From NCBI RefSeq assembly GCF_001411555.2, contig NC_049905.1, positions 2,914,001-2,978,000 on the forward strand: DNA of 64,000 bases, read 5' to 3'. Below the pieces are notes generated by a model. It was not told where the DNA came from. It made no database searches and was given only the letters and a program-made list of their open reading frames with translations. Below, one piece after another: positions 39,901 through 49,249 of the stretch; positions within the stretch are counted from its first letter, which is position 1, and each line of letters starts with the position of its first letter. The position numbers were made by a program, and so were the translations under genes. The DNA is from Juglans regia. Lineage: Eukaryota > Streptophyta > Magnoliopsida > Fagales > Juglandaceae.

Positions 39901-42309
39901 GCACTTTTGGCCAGTTGGACAAATTTAAGAGGCATTAGACAAATCAAAGTTGTGTGGAAAATGGTCTCTATCTGTATTATGTGGTGTCTGTGGCGGAAGC
40001 GCAATGCACAGACGTTCGAAGAAAAGGAGTGCTCAATAGAGGAACTAAGAGCTTTTTTTTTATTAGAACCTTATGTAGCCATAGCTATAGACTTTAATGG
40101 CCTCGATTTGCATGACTTCCTTGTCTCTTTGATTCCACATAGATAGAGCATACCTTTGTATATCTTCTTGTGTACTTGGGCTATGCCTATCATTATTTAA
40201 TAAAATCATTTACTTATTAAAAAAAAAAAAGTCCAGATTTGCCTAGTTTTACCTATCCACCTATGAGACCAAAATTTTGCTTATTTTTCATTTTCCACTA
40301 AGAAGTCCCACTCTCATAAAACTTTGAACATTCAATAAACTTCCACGTCCGACATATCTTGCAATTTTTCGCATGACTTTTAATTTAGAATTGCTCAAAC
40401 TTCACCTTCAAATAAGTAAAATTTTTATATCTCATTTTTATATAAGAATGATTAAATAAAATAACCAATACAACTGCCAATGCTTTCTAGCTCAAATGCC
40501 ACTTCATCCACTCCATAAGAACGGAGTGGAGAGTCTGTGTAACTTACCTATAAAAAAAATATAAAAATAAACTTTTATATAAGTAATATAAAAATAAAAC
40601 AATAAAACAGCCGACCAAAAAAACTGGGGAAAAAGACAACCAGACAAGTCTGCCTAAAAAGCGACCTAATCCATTGTCAACAAGTCGACATGGTAATAGA
40701 GACCATCCCAGCTATTTTCTCAATGGTTTCCAGAAGAGTACATACATCCAAGGAACTTAAGAAGCCTTACAGTTACTGGCCCATCCTATGAAAATAGAAC
40801 CATAAATATTGATCAAGAATAATAAACCCCCCTACTTAAGGCCATCAATAGAAACACCACTTCCAGAACCTTTTTCCGAGTGGTAAGGCAACAGAAACTT
40901 AAGCAATCTACTCAGGAGTAAACCAGCACTACCCAATTCCTTTTATTTATTTATTTTTTTTTAAAGCACACTGATGTATTTAATAAAAAAACAGCAGAAG
41001 ATTTTTGCATAGGAATATTATATTATCATTATACATTAACCCTTGCCAGCAGGGTACATAATGCATCCTACAAGAGCATCTTAATGTTCAGTAATTCAGC
41101 GAAAGCACCAAAATCAAAGTACTCATAGCAATAGTGTTTTATGAAATGCAACTAGGTGACTTATTAAGCATAGTTAATACACAATGCCTCTATGGCTTCA
41201 GCTGAGAGCCAATTCTCCTCTTGTGAAACCATTACCAAGCTTGCTCTCTCCCCAATATGCGTACACATCTACAAGTCAAAACCTTAAACTATAAACCTCC
41301 AATATTTTATATTCTAAATATTAACAATTACGACCATCTCAAAATTTCCCGAGGAAACAACTTCACTCCATGGGTTGGCAGATTCTCTGATATTCATTAA
41401 TTCACCACTCTTTAAATCATGGATATCCCAAACTTGCCAATCTTATTTAATTGGGGTTTAGAACTCTGGATATAGATATCCCCCTTAGTAAAAGAATTAC
41501 AAATTCAAGGCTGAGTTGAGTTGATTTATAAATAACTCTTCATAATAATTGACTTTTTTTTTCACTTTCCGTAGGATTCATTAGGGAGCCAACTGTGCCC
41601 CACTGCCCCCCACTGCCTCATTCTTAGTTTCCATTTTTATTTTTAATATTTTTAATAACGTATTCATGAGTTTATTTACACATAGCACTTCCTAATACTT
41701 GAGTTCTTCTGTTTTTATATTCACTGCACATAGGACTCATTAGGGAGGAGACTCTAACTTTTTGCCTCATTCTTACTTTCCATTTCTATTTATAAATAAT
41801 CAATTCATGATCCCAAAAAAAATGACAAAAAAAGCTTAAAAAACTAATCAAGAAAACGTAAAAAAGACCAAATCTTGTTAAACAACCCATCAAAAAACAA
41901 AATGACTAATTTTGCTTGCCATTGCATCATGGGAATGAAATAATGGAAATCGTGGAAATAATTAGAGAACTCAGCAGTTCAAGCAATCAGTGGACGCACC
42001 TCGACCACGACTTCTTCAGCTTCAAGCAGGAAGTCCAAATTCACATGCAAAACGGACCGCGAAACGGGCTGCGGAAGATATAAATTTAAAAAGAAAAGTA
42101 GAAAAGTAGCAAATGAATCAATGATCGAGAACAGAAGGCCAATTTGAAAAGAGTAAAAAAGAATAGAAGAAGAAGGGAACAGTTTTATAAACCTCGATTT
42201 TGGTCCATTCAAGGGCGTCCCAGCTAGAGGTGGCCTCCAACTTCTCCGACTCGGAGGCGTCTCGGAGCGACGTCGTCAGAGCACTGCTGCGTGGATTTGG
42301 CGAGGCCAT
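27243..42309 (-). CDS. Myotubularin-type phosphoinositide 3-phosphatase (856 aa, 19 exons)
   Basis: Removes the 3-phosphate of PI3P and PI(3,5)P2 on endomembranes (family knowledge). Exons, high to low: 42309-42193, 42068-42000, 39497-39423, 38613-38542, 37220-37151, 35635-35586, 35154-34865, 34738-34665, 34591-34528, 34441-34376, 33899-33800, 33689-33576, 32890-32721, 32590-32506, 30685-30458, 29693-29634, 29480-29416, 28198-27919, 27764-27243. Phases close throughout; intron 4 is GC-AG, the rest GT-AG. The N terminus to about residue 110 is GRAM-like ([20 protein letters not shown]). The phosphatase domain carries HCSDGWDRT with Cys443 and Arg449 of the CX5R motif split over exons 13/14, then [28 protein letters not shown] read across exons 14/15. 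A Ser-rich insert follows (571 region upstream), then a coiled coil at about 664-735 ([20 protein letters not shown]) and a Cys-containing tail (CRWPDAGC). Arabidopsis MTM1 and MTM2 are of similar length. Introns hold many retroelements. Confidence 0.95.
28361..28655. mobile_element. hAT-like MITE in myotubularin intron 17
   Basis: Begins TGCATGTTTGGGTTTGAGTT and ends with CCACAATCCCAAACAGGCC, so the termini TGTTTGGG and CCCAAACA are inverted. Internal repeats of AAAAGTGCTTT and AAAGCTC and the AT-rich make-up match a widespread plant hAT-derived MITE type. It is non-coding. Confidence 0.65.
30995..31990 (+). mobile_element. L1 retrotransposon remnant in myotubularin intron 14
   Basis: At 31030-31120 the plus strand encodes [19 protein letters not shown], the end of an L1 reverse transcriptase domain (GLKVNxxKSExVPVG). 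At 31820-31960 it encodes [19 protein letters not shown] and [15 protein letters not shown], the zf-RVT region. Frameshifts and stops separate the two, and 31270-31560 between them does not look like L1, suggesting a rearranged or nested copy. Confidence 0.7.
35858..36358 (-). mobile_element. Complete TRIM (terminal-repeat retrotransposon in miniature), 501 bp
   Basis: Terminal direct repeats of 77 and 78 bases lie at 35858-35934 and 36281-36358. On the minus strand each starts TGTTAAGAATATAATAC. The upstream one ends TTTCACA; the downstream one ends TTTCCCA. The upstream repeat is followed at once by TGGTATTAGAGC (36280-36269), a primer site for initiator tRNA-Met. The downstream repeat is preceded by the purine run GTAGAGGAG. 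The element is flanked by the 5-bp duplication TTATC (35853-35857 and 36359-36363). It has no coding capacity. It sits in myotubularin intron 5. Confidence 0.88.
36385..36740 (+). mobile_element. L1 retrotransposon fragment in myotubularin intron 5
   Basis: The plus strand, over two frames, encodes [19 protein letters not shown], a block found between the reverse transcriptase and zf-RVT domains of plant L1 elements. It is broken by frame changes and has no clear ends. It lies immediately beside the TRIM element. Confidence 0.55.
38870..39200 (-). mobile_element. L1 retrotransposon 3' end, minus strand, in myotubularin intron 3
   Basis: On the minus strand the region encodes degenerate L1 C-terminal sequence ([28 protein letters not shown]). 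It then has a 3' tail reading TGTGTACTTGGGTTACTCC and AATAAAGATTTATC, followed by a short A run near 38870. This matches the tail of the copies at 39743-40230 and 11872-11951. It is older than the 39743 copy, judging by frame damage. Confidence 0.7.
39743..40230 (+). mobile_element. 5'-truncated L1 retrotransposon with intact C-terminal frame and poly(A) tail
   Basis: The plus frame is open to the TAG at 40144-40146 and encodes the zf-RVT zinc-binding region: [18 protein letters not shown], then [20 protein letters not shown] and [15 protein letters not shown], ending [11 protein letters not shown]. An 80-base 3' tail with TGTGTACTTGGGCTATGCC and AATAAAATC ends in a pure A run. The direct repeat GTCCAGATTTGC at 39731-39742 and 40231-40242 is the target-site duplication. 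The unbroken frame suggests a fairly recent insertion, opposite in sense to the host gene. Confidence 0.9.
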
Positions 42310-42344
42310 GCGGCGAACCGACTCTGAACGTTTCCTAATCCCTT

Positions 42345-42346
<2 letters not shown>

Positions 42347-42377
<31 letters not shown>
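42347..42377 (-). repeat. (CT)n tract in the myotubularin leader
   Basis: A pure GA repeat on the plus strand reads as (CT)15 on the minus strand about 40 bases above the myotubularin ATG at 42309. Pyrimidine-rich tracts here are typical of plant core promoters and 5' leaders; it is also a microsatellite. Confidence 0.6.
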
Positions 42378-42379
<2 letters not shown>

Positions 42380-42419
42380 GTTGTGTTGTGTTGTGTTGCG
42401 TTACCTGCCGTTCAAACTT

Positions 42420-43970
42420 GAAAGAAGACTTTAGCGGTTGGCAACCGACGTCAATTGTATCTACATATCTTTCTATTCCATTATTCTATCTATAATCTAT
42501 CCTCCTTTCTTTTCGCAATTCTTTATTCTTTCTTTTAAGGCGCGTTTGAACGATGAATTGAATTGAGTTGAATTAAGATGATAAAATATTATTTTTTAAT
42601 ATTATTATTATTTTAAAATTTAAAAAAATGAAATTATTTGTTATATTTTGTATTAAAATTTAAAAAAATTATAATAATAAGTTAAGATGAGTTGAGTTAA
42701 ATCTTCATTATCATAATCAGAATCGCTTATCTGATAAGCGATAACTAATTATATATATATGTGTGTGATTAAATAAAAATAAATCTATAAATTACTTCTA
42801 TTATAAAGTAGATTTAACGTATCATATTCATTAAATTAATATAATTGATAATGATACGTTAGATTGTAAACTTACTTTTATTATAAAATAAATTTAAACG
42901 TATTATATGAATGTTTTAAATTAGAGATTTTTTTATAAAATAACTTTAAAAAGTAATATCATTTTACATAAATATCCTTATTTTAAAACATAATTATAAA
43001 AAATTATAAAAAAAATGTTGTATGTATATGTATATCTTTATTAAGTATTATTTTAGATATTGATATTAACATAATTATTTATAAATCATTGTATAACTGC
43101 TATACTCTTAAAAAAAAAAAAAAAAATGACTAGGATGGGCAAAACTACATTCATTCTCATCTTCTTTTCCTTTCCCCTTATTTTTCTGTTCTCTTAACTA
43201 TTTTGGGCATTCATGTGTTAATGTGATTAAGACTATTTTTTGAGAATTTTTTATGGGTGGGAAAAGAAGAAGAACAAGAGGAGGAGGAAGAGGTATATAT
43301 TGGCTGAATTAAAAGATTAGCACACCTAGATATTATAGAAGAAAACAAAGTAAACAAACAGCAGCCTCCAAACTATGGTGGTTGGGAAATTATTGAGCTG
43401 GCCCACTCTTGGGTGTTTATGATGATTGGCAAGTCTTTCTGCTTTCCTTGCAATCCTGCACCATTCTTGAGTGGGTGCATTGACAGCATCAATTGACTGT
43501 TCAAGCTTAATATACCACACAGATTATATTATTCTTCACCACCACCGCCACCACCAAGGATGATACTACTCAGTAATAAGAAGTTCAATACCATGAGATT
43601 CAAAGAATGGGAAGTCATGGTTTGAATCTTTATGGATTAAAAATGTCAATGTCTGTCGACTTAGTATTAGTATGTTCTAGATAGGATTGTGGTCAGGCTG
43701 TGGCTTTAAGAGAAATATTTTAATCACAAAAGTAAATCTACAAAATGACGTGATTTTTATGTAATCAGAATTTTCGATTTTTTCGATTTCGCGTCAGTCT
43801 AGTCTGATTTTTCAGTTTACCATTTACACGTGTGATGCTATATATGTTTAATATTATAATTTTGTTAATACTAAACTTAATTGTGAGAATTTAGTATTTA
43901 TTATTAACAAGTACTAATTTTGAATGTTCAATTATAATAGTATAATATAAATAGTGTCTAACTTATTAGT
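42420..43970. other. Spacer upstream of the myotubularin gene
   Basis: Contains the presumed myotubularin promoter, a GATGAG-family MITE core at about 42537-42730 (GCGCGTTTGAACGATGAATT to GTTGAGTTAAATC), and copies of a TTATAAAGTAGATTTAACGTATC repeat near 42800-42900 that recurs near 63335. A minus frame at 43520-43326 encodes SIDAVNAPTQEWCRIARKAE without recognised family. Nothing else is seen. Confidence 0.4.
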
Positions 43971-44286
43971 GAGATTAATAAACATGAATAATAAGATTAG
44001 AATTCCATGTTATATTAATTAGAAATATAGCATATAATATATATAATAATAATAATAATAATATAAAATTTATATGTAATATAAAAGTGATTAGACAGAG
44101 ACCCATTAGTTGTTATTATCTCTTTCAATGAGATTAATAAACATGAATAATAAGATTAGAATTTCATGTTATATTAATTAGAAATGTAGCATATAATATA
44201 TATAATAATAATAATAATATAAAATTTATATGTAATATAAAAGTGATTAGACAGAGACCCATTAGTTGTTATTATCTCTTTCAATG
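43971..44286. repeat. Tandem duplication, two units of about 159 and 157 bp
   Basis: The unit starting GAGATTAATAAACATGAATA at 43971 repeats from 44130. The copies differ by one C/T (AATTCC/AATTTC), one A/G (GAAATATAG/GAAATGTAG) and one AAT repeat step. This near-identity indicates a recent local duplication in non-coding DNA. Confidence 0.9.
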
Positions 44287-46538
44287 TCAAGAGGCTTGTC
44301 TTCTCATATATAGTGATCGAGCCCGTCTTCTTTGGAATGTTGATTATGCAGTCTATCATTTGTAATATTTACACCAGCCACATTTCAGCGTTGCATATAT
44401 ATTGGGATGGGAAAAAAAAAAGATTGAGATTGTGTTTGGTTCCTGTTTAAAAGAAAAATATAATTTTTTTTATTGACAAAAAGTAAAAAGATATTCTAAA
44501 ACTAAGACGTTTATCGAAAACCCATTTTTCAATAATATAGAAAATTAATTATATGTTTTAAGAGTACATAATATCGTTGCCAGCTCGTATAGATATATTA
44601 TAGTGTACATACTCAATTTATAAATGTGAGACCCACTTGTTAGATGATTAAAAAAAAAAGCTTCACGATCGAGAGGACCTCCACCAATAATGTGGATTGA
44701 GATTTTCGATCTAATCCAAAATGAAAAAAAAGTAATGACGTACATTGATGGTCAATATATTAAATTTGAAAGGTCATGCACTGATTAATTAAGCAGGCAG
44801 TGGACGTGAAAAAGATGTCCATTGACTTAAAAAATAGTACCAATAGTACTGAAGCATGTTTTCTATAACCCATCGATATCTAGGAAATCTCTTGGAAACT
44901 GTTAGAATTTATAAGAATGTGTAAACAAATTGAATTCGTACGTACATAGTTAGACTTTATGAGTGAAGTATGATCTAATTTTATTCAAACACGACTTGAG
45001 TTTATTTGTTGTACATCATTCATAATCTTATAAAAACATCACTCAAAAGTTTGAAATAATAAAAAATAGAAAAAGAGGAAATTTTATTTCATACAATCTT
45101 CTATGCCTAATAAGCCATTTTTGTGAAGGCTACACGTCCTATCAATTGTTGAAATCCTTCTCGACCACTACTGCAAATGAATACTATTTTTTATGATGCT
45201 CATATAATTTCATTTTGCCATGTTAATTATATTTTGTTTTCAATTTTTGTACCAGCTTACACATCAACATTTTACCTAGCTTGCTTCTAGCATTTTAGCA
45301 CATAATTAATATATATATATATAATGCAATGCGTGGTTGATTATCAATTATGATATAATATAAAAGTTATTTATATAATATAAAAAGTTAAAATATATAT
45401 ATATAAACCGGTTCGGTCTAGTGTTAGAAAAAGAAAAATCGAAACCAAATCGATTTTGACCGGTTTTGAGAAAAATAAAACCGGTACCGGACCGAACCAA
45501 ACTCGGTATTGGACCAGTTCAGTCCAGTTTACCGGTTTTGTTTTTTCCACCCCTAAATCTAACATATCACATGAAGCCACGTCAATTTGTAATTTTCATT
45601 TTGTATAATTTTTTTATATTTGTAGCATATCTCTTATGGCCACATCTGGATAGGTAATACCAACATCAGAAGTAATAATCGTATCGTTTCTTTTGCCTAG
45701 TATTTAAGTGGCTAAAACTCGGACAATAATAATTGGAGCCAAGGTCCTTTTTTTTTATTATTATTTTATTATTTTTTATTTTATCATGCAATTTGAATTC
45801 TCTTTTCAAGAGGAAAGATTCCTCACTAATGCTGAACATGAAAATTATGACAAATCATGAATAAAAAGAATCTGTAGGTACGTATTGGCTGTGCCGGACA
45901 CATTGCAAGCCTGAGTTTCTTATGATACTTGAGACAGCTTGCAACTTTGCAAGAACAATAAATACCTTAAGAGCCTAAGAGAGGGTTTGGAAATAATTTA
46001 CAATGGTCTTTCTACATAACAGTCATGACGATATAAGATCTGTAAGCCAAAATTAGAATCTGATAATGCGTAAAAACCCTTCATTTGCAATGTGGGATAA
46101 AGAGTAAAGCTTACCATCATTACATCAAATACATATCGCCACTCAAAATGAAACAGTACCAGAAGAGATTTTTCTAAAGAGGACAGCCTTTATATGTACT
46201 TGTACAATTACTACAAACAACAGGTACTGCTAATAAATACACCATTCAAGCTTGACCAATAACAAATTGTACTCTACTAGGAATTCTCAGCAAAAAAGGA
46301 AAGAATATTTGCATGCTCAAACAAATACCTTTTACGCACTAAGAATTTCGGTATTGATGTATGCATACGGTAGGTGGTGTTTTCTCTCTTCCGCACCAAG
46401 CACATGATTAATGTTTTTCAAGAAGAATTGAGAAGCCTAAAGAACCAACGAGTCGGTTCCAGCCGTATTCCCGAGGCCAGTCAGTTGCAAGGGACCTACA
46501 GTTGTTTCAGTTGGTAATTGCCATGAGCTGAAATTATG
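44287..46538. other. AT-rich spacer with a diverged DNA-transposon piece
   Basis: At 45395-45557 there is a piece rich in ACCGGTTCGG, CGATTTTGACCGG and CCGGTACCGGACCGAACC that ends TTTTTTCCACCCCTA. It is related to the 906-bp element at 15742. The last part, from about 46060, is likely the 3' untranslated region of the DUF668 gene. No other gene seen. Confidence 0.45.
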
Positions 46539-48353
46539 TCACTTATCCACATCCAAATATTCGCCATTTATTCTACTGCCAGCACACCCCACTAAAGCTT
46601 TTGCATTGAGTTCTCTACCAAATCTCCAGACGTAATTCAGACCAACAAGAAGCTCAGTGATTGTTGCTTCTGTCTTCTCTTGATTTGCAAAATAAAGGGT
46701 TTGCACCAGAACAACGTTTGTCCGGGAAATCAGGCTCTGCTGCTCAAAACTCCTCTCAGACTGCCATCTTATCATGTTATGAGCAAGTGGTGCCAACCAT
46801 TCTAATATCCCTGCCATTGCCTCTCTCCACTCTCCTGCAAGAACTGTATCATAAACAGATGAAGCCAGGCTCTTGGTGAATGGTTTTAGCTTTTCCCGAA
46901 GCGTGGCTCTCACACTCATGGGTAACATATTGTATAAATCATCTCTTGCATCAAGACCAATCAAGTGAGGAGAAGCCACAAGTTTCTCGATTACGATAAT
47001 GACATTTGCATAGTGCAGCGCTAAAGCAGCACCACCAAGGGTTTCAGGTGGAGCATCCAACAACTTGCGTTTGGATTTGAAGATTGATATATTAGAATGA
47101 TCATTTTTTCCAGGAGCAAGGAGGTCTGCATTGACATCTTTGGCTCCATTGAGATTCCCAGAACGAACAACTTCCAGACTTAAATAACAATTGGCAACAG
47201 GAGAATTATTTCCAGCCAGCATGCATCCTTTAAAAGGCCCAACTTGGGTAAGTCGGTTGGGTTTCAAAGGTTGCTTTTTCCCATTAATCCCAGGCGACTG
47301 GCCATGGTTCTGCCACTTCTTCTGCCTAATTTCCTCCGATCCAGAAATTGGTCCAGATTTTGTCATTACCCTTGAAAGAGAGCCTGAAAAGAAGTTGAAA
47401 TTTTTATTCTTTCCAGAAATAGGGCCTGATTTTGTGGTTGAGCCACTGATAGGACCTGAATAGAAATTATTAGGATTGCTTTTTCTCGAAATTGGTCCTG
47501 ATTTAGCAATAAAACCCCCAAGGGGACCTGAAGCAAATTTATCGAGACCATTCTTGGATGGATAATCCGAAGTTTGCAACAAAGCAGAAACTGAGTGGCT
47601 GCGAGGCATATAATCAGAATTCATCTCTCTTGAATCTCTGATATCAGCATCTACCATCTGTTGAATTCCAAAGACATGTTTCATTCTACTTGATATTGTC
47701 ATCAGAGATCCTGCCAAAAGACGAACTGTGTAATCATAAGACCTGCTCCACAGTGAGATCTGTTTTAGGTTTTTCACCTCCTGCCGCTTACATGAAACCT
47801 TTTTTTGATATTCAAGCAAACTTACACCATCATATTCATCATTACCCTTCATTCTCCTCAGAGTCAGTTCTAGATCTGAAAGAATTTCCATCTCCTGATA
47901 CAAGTTTGCATTGGCTGCAATGAATCTTTCCATCTTCTTGACTTTATTTTCCATCTTTCTCCATGTAAATCCCCACCCATATGGGTCAATACCAATTTTG
48001 ATTGAATCACTAAAAGCATTCTCAAAACTCTTCAAACTAGGATCACTGCACTTTGCCCCAAGCCTGGCCACAGATTTTGCCACATGTCCCAAATTCTCAA
48101 ACATCTCAGCACATATCAAAGCAACAATGACATCCTCATTATCCGAGACAAGCTTCTTTATACCAACTGAATTCGTGATCTCTTCTCTCAACCTAGCAAT
48201 TTGCCTGTCACTTAGAGACTGCCATAGATGAATCACCTTGGACATCAAGCTTACAACTTCAAATGCTAACACCCCAATCAACACTTTCCCAGGACCGGCC
48301 TCATGCTTTCGTGGAGTCTTCCACAGACTGCGAAACCACGACTCTGCAACCAT
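46539..48353 (-). CDS. DUF3475/DUF668 protein, PSI1-related (604 aa, single coding exon)
   Basis: The start is MVAESWFRSLWKTPRKHE. A DUF3475 domain spans about residues 27-83 (VLIGVLAFEVVSLMSKVIHL, SDNEDVIVALICAEM). A helical region follows to about 240, then a low-complexity linker (about 250-400), then DUF668 at about 437-526 (LGGAALALHYANVIIVIEKL, LYNMLPMSVRATLREKLKPF). Relatives include the Arabidopsis PSI growth regulators and the clade of At5g04550, about 600 residues; this length and the absence of an N-terminal MG myristoylation site fit the second clade. The linker holds three to four repeats of SGPIS/SGPLG with KSGPIS (residues 275-338). The biochemical activity of the family is unknown. 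Its neighbour, downstream on the same strand, is the myotubularin gene. Confidence 0.93.
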   Translation of the reverse strand: MVAESWFRSLWKTPRKHEAGPGKVLIGVLAFEVVSLMSKVIHLWQSLSDRQIARLREEITNSVGIKKLVSDNEDVIVALICAEMFENLGHVAKSVARLGAKCSDPSLKSFENAFSDSIKIGIDPYGWGFTWRKMENKVKKMERFIAANANLYQEMEILSDLELTLRRMKGNDEYDGVSLLEYQKKVSCKRQEVKNLKQISLWSRSYDYTVRLLAGSLMTISSRMKHVFGIQQMVDADIRDSREMNSDYMPRSHSVSALLQTSDYPSKNGLDKFASGPLGGFIAKSGPISRKSNPNNFYSGPISGSTTKSGPISGKNKNFNFFSGSLSRVMTKSGPISGSEEIRQKKWQNHGQSPGINGKKQPLKPNRLTQVGPFKGCMLAGNNSPVANCYLSLEVVRSGNLNGAKDVNADLLAPGKNDHSNISIFKSKRKLLDAPPETLGGAALALHYANVIIVIEKLVASPHLIGLDARDDLYNMLPMSVRATLREKLKPFTKSLASSVYDTVLAGEWREAMAGILEWLAPLAHNMIRWQSERSFEQQSLISRTNVVLVQTLYFANQEKTEATITELLVGLNYVWRFGRELNAKALVGCAGSRINGEYLDVDK

Positions 48354-48370
48354 CTCTTACCCCAGAAAAT

Positions 48371-49045
48371 CTGAGACAATATCTCTACACCAAACTCACC
48401 ATCATATATTTCGATCCTACAGTAAATATCAAACAAATCACAACCAACGACTGATAAAATAAGAGATAAACTTCTTGTACCAAAAACTTAGAAAATCAGA
48501 TACTCTTTGAAATTATCCTAATTCATTTAACAAACCCTCCTTGGCTCTAAATGAATGTAGTAAGGCACAACTCGAGGGTTCGGTGCAGATATCAAATATA
48601 AAACTCGTTGTATTCCAACTCTTTCACTGAATTAAATTAAAGTATCGTTTTTTTTTGGGGGGTTGGCATGAAGCATGAAATCGAAGCTTCTCTTCTTTAT
48701 TTTTTCCTTCTTTTCAACAATTTTCTCACAATAATATAATATTTAGCGGTAACAAGCTCACCACAATAAATGCCGAAACAAGAAAGTGAAAATGACATGA
48801 ACCTATAATTCACAGCCAAATCAAAATCTCAAACAAAGTTCATCCAGAGATGGAAATTCGCGACCCTTTACTCTGCACAAAAACTTTGTGCTTTTACTTC
48901 AACCGTTAAGCTGCTTAATCGAACAAATTTACAAACCCAAAATCTGAACCATACTATCTCTTAGATTTACACAACACCACGAAGCAAATAAAAGCAAAAT
49001 GGTATATTCAAAAGAAAACAAAAAAGGAAGTAGAGAAGAACTCAC
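48371..49045 (-). other. Inferred intron in the 5' untranslated region of the DUF668 gene
   Basis: A good donor, TCG|GTGAGT, lies at 49045 and an acceptor, TTGTCTCAG, ends at 48371, 17 bases above the ATG. A TATA box (CATATAAAG) lies at 49243-49248, placing the start of transcription near 49210. The intron is predicted only; no transcript was available. Confidence 0.5.
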
Positions 49046-49242
49046 CGACCGCTGTCCAAATTCCGAAGCAAAGCTGGGTAAGCCAGAGAGAGCGTTACGG
49101 AGGTGCACTGGGAACTAGAGCCACACGGAGGAAAGCACGAATTGTAGAAACTGAAAAAGAAGAGCGAGAACGAGTGAAAATAAAGATAGACAGGTGATTT
49201 TTTAGTGCTCGTTTTGCATTTTGGACCCTCCTCCTACGTTTC

Positions 49243-49248
49243 TTTATA
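49243..49248 (-). promoter_or_regulatory. TATA box of the DUF668 gene
   Basis: The minus strand reads GGCATATAAAGAAACG. It sits about 195 bases above the inferred leader donor site and is the best TATA match in the region. Confidence 0.45.
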
Positions 49249-49249
49249 T

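Noticed and set aside
43326..43520. A small gene encoding SIDAVNAPTQEWCRIARKAE
   Set aside because: The frame looks protein-like but is short, lacks a recognised family, has no evident promoter and could be a transposon or gene relic. Not supported as a gene.
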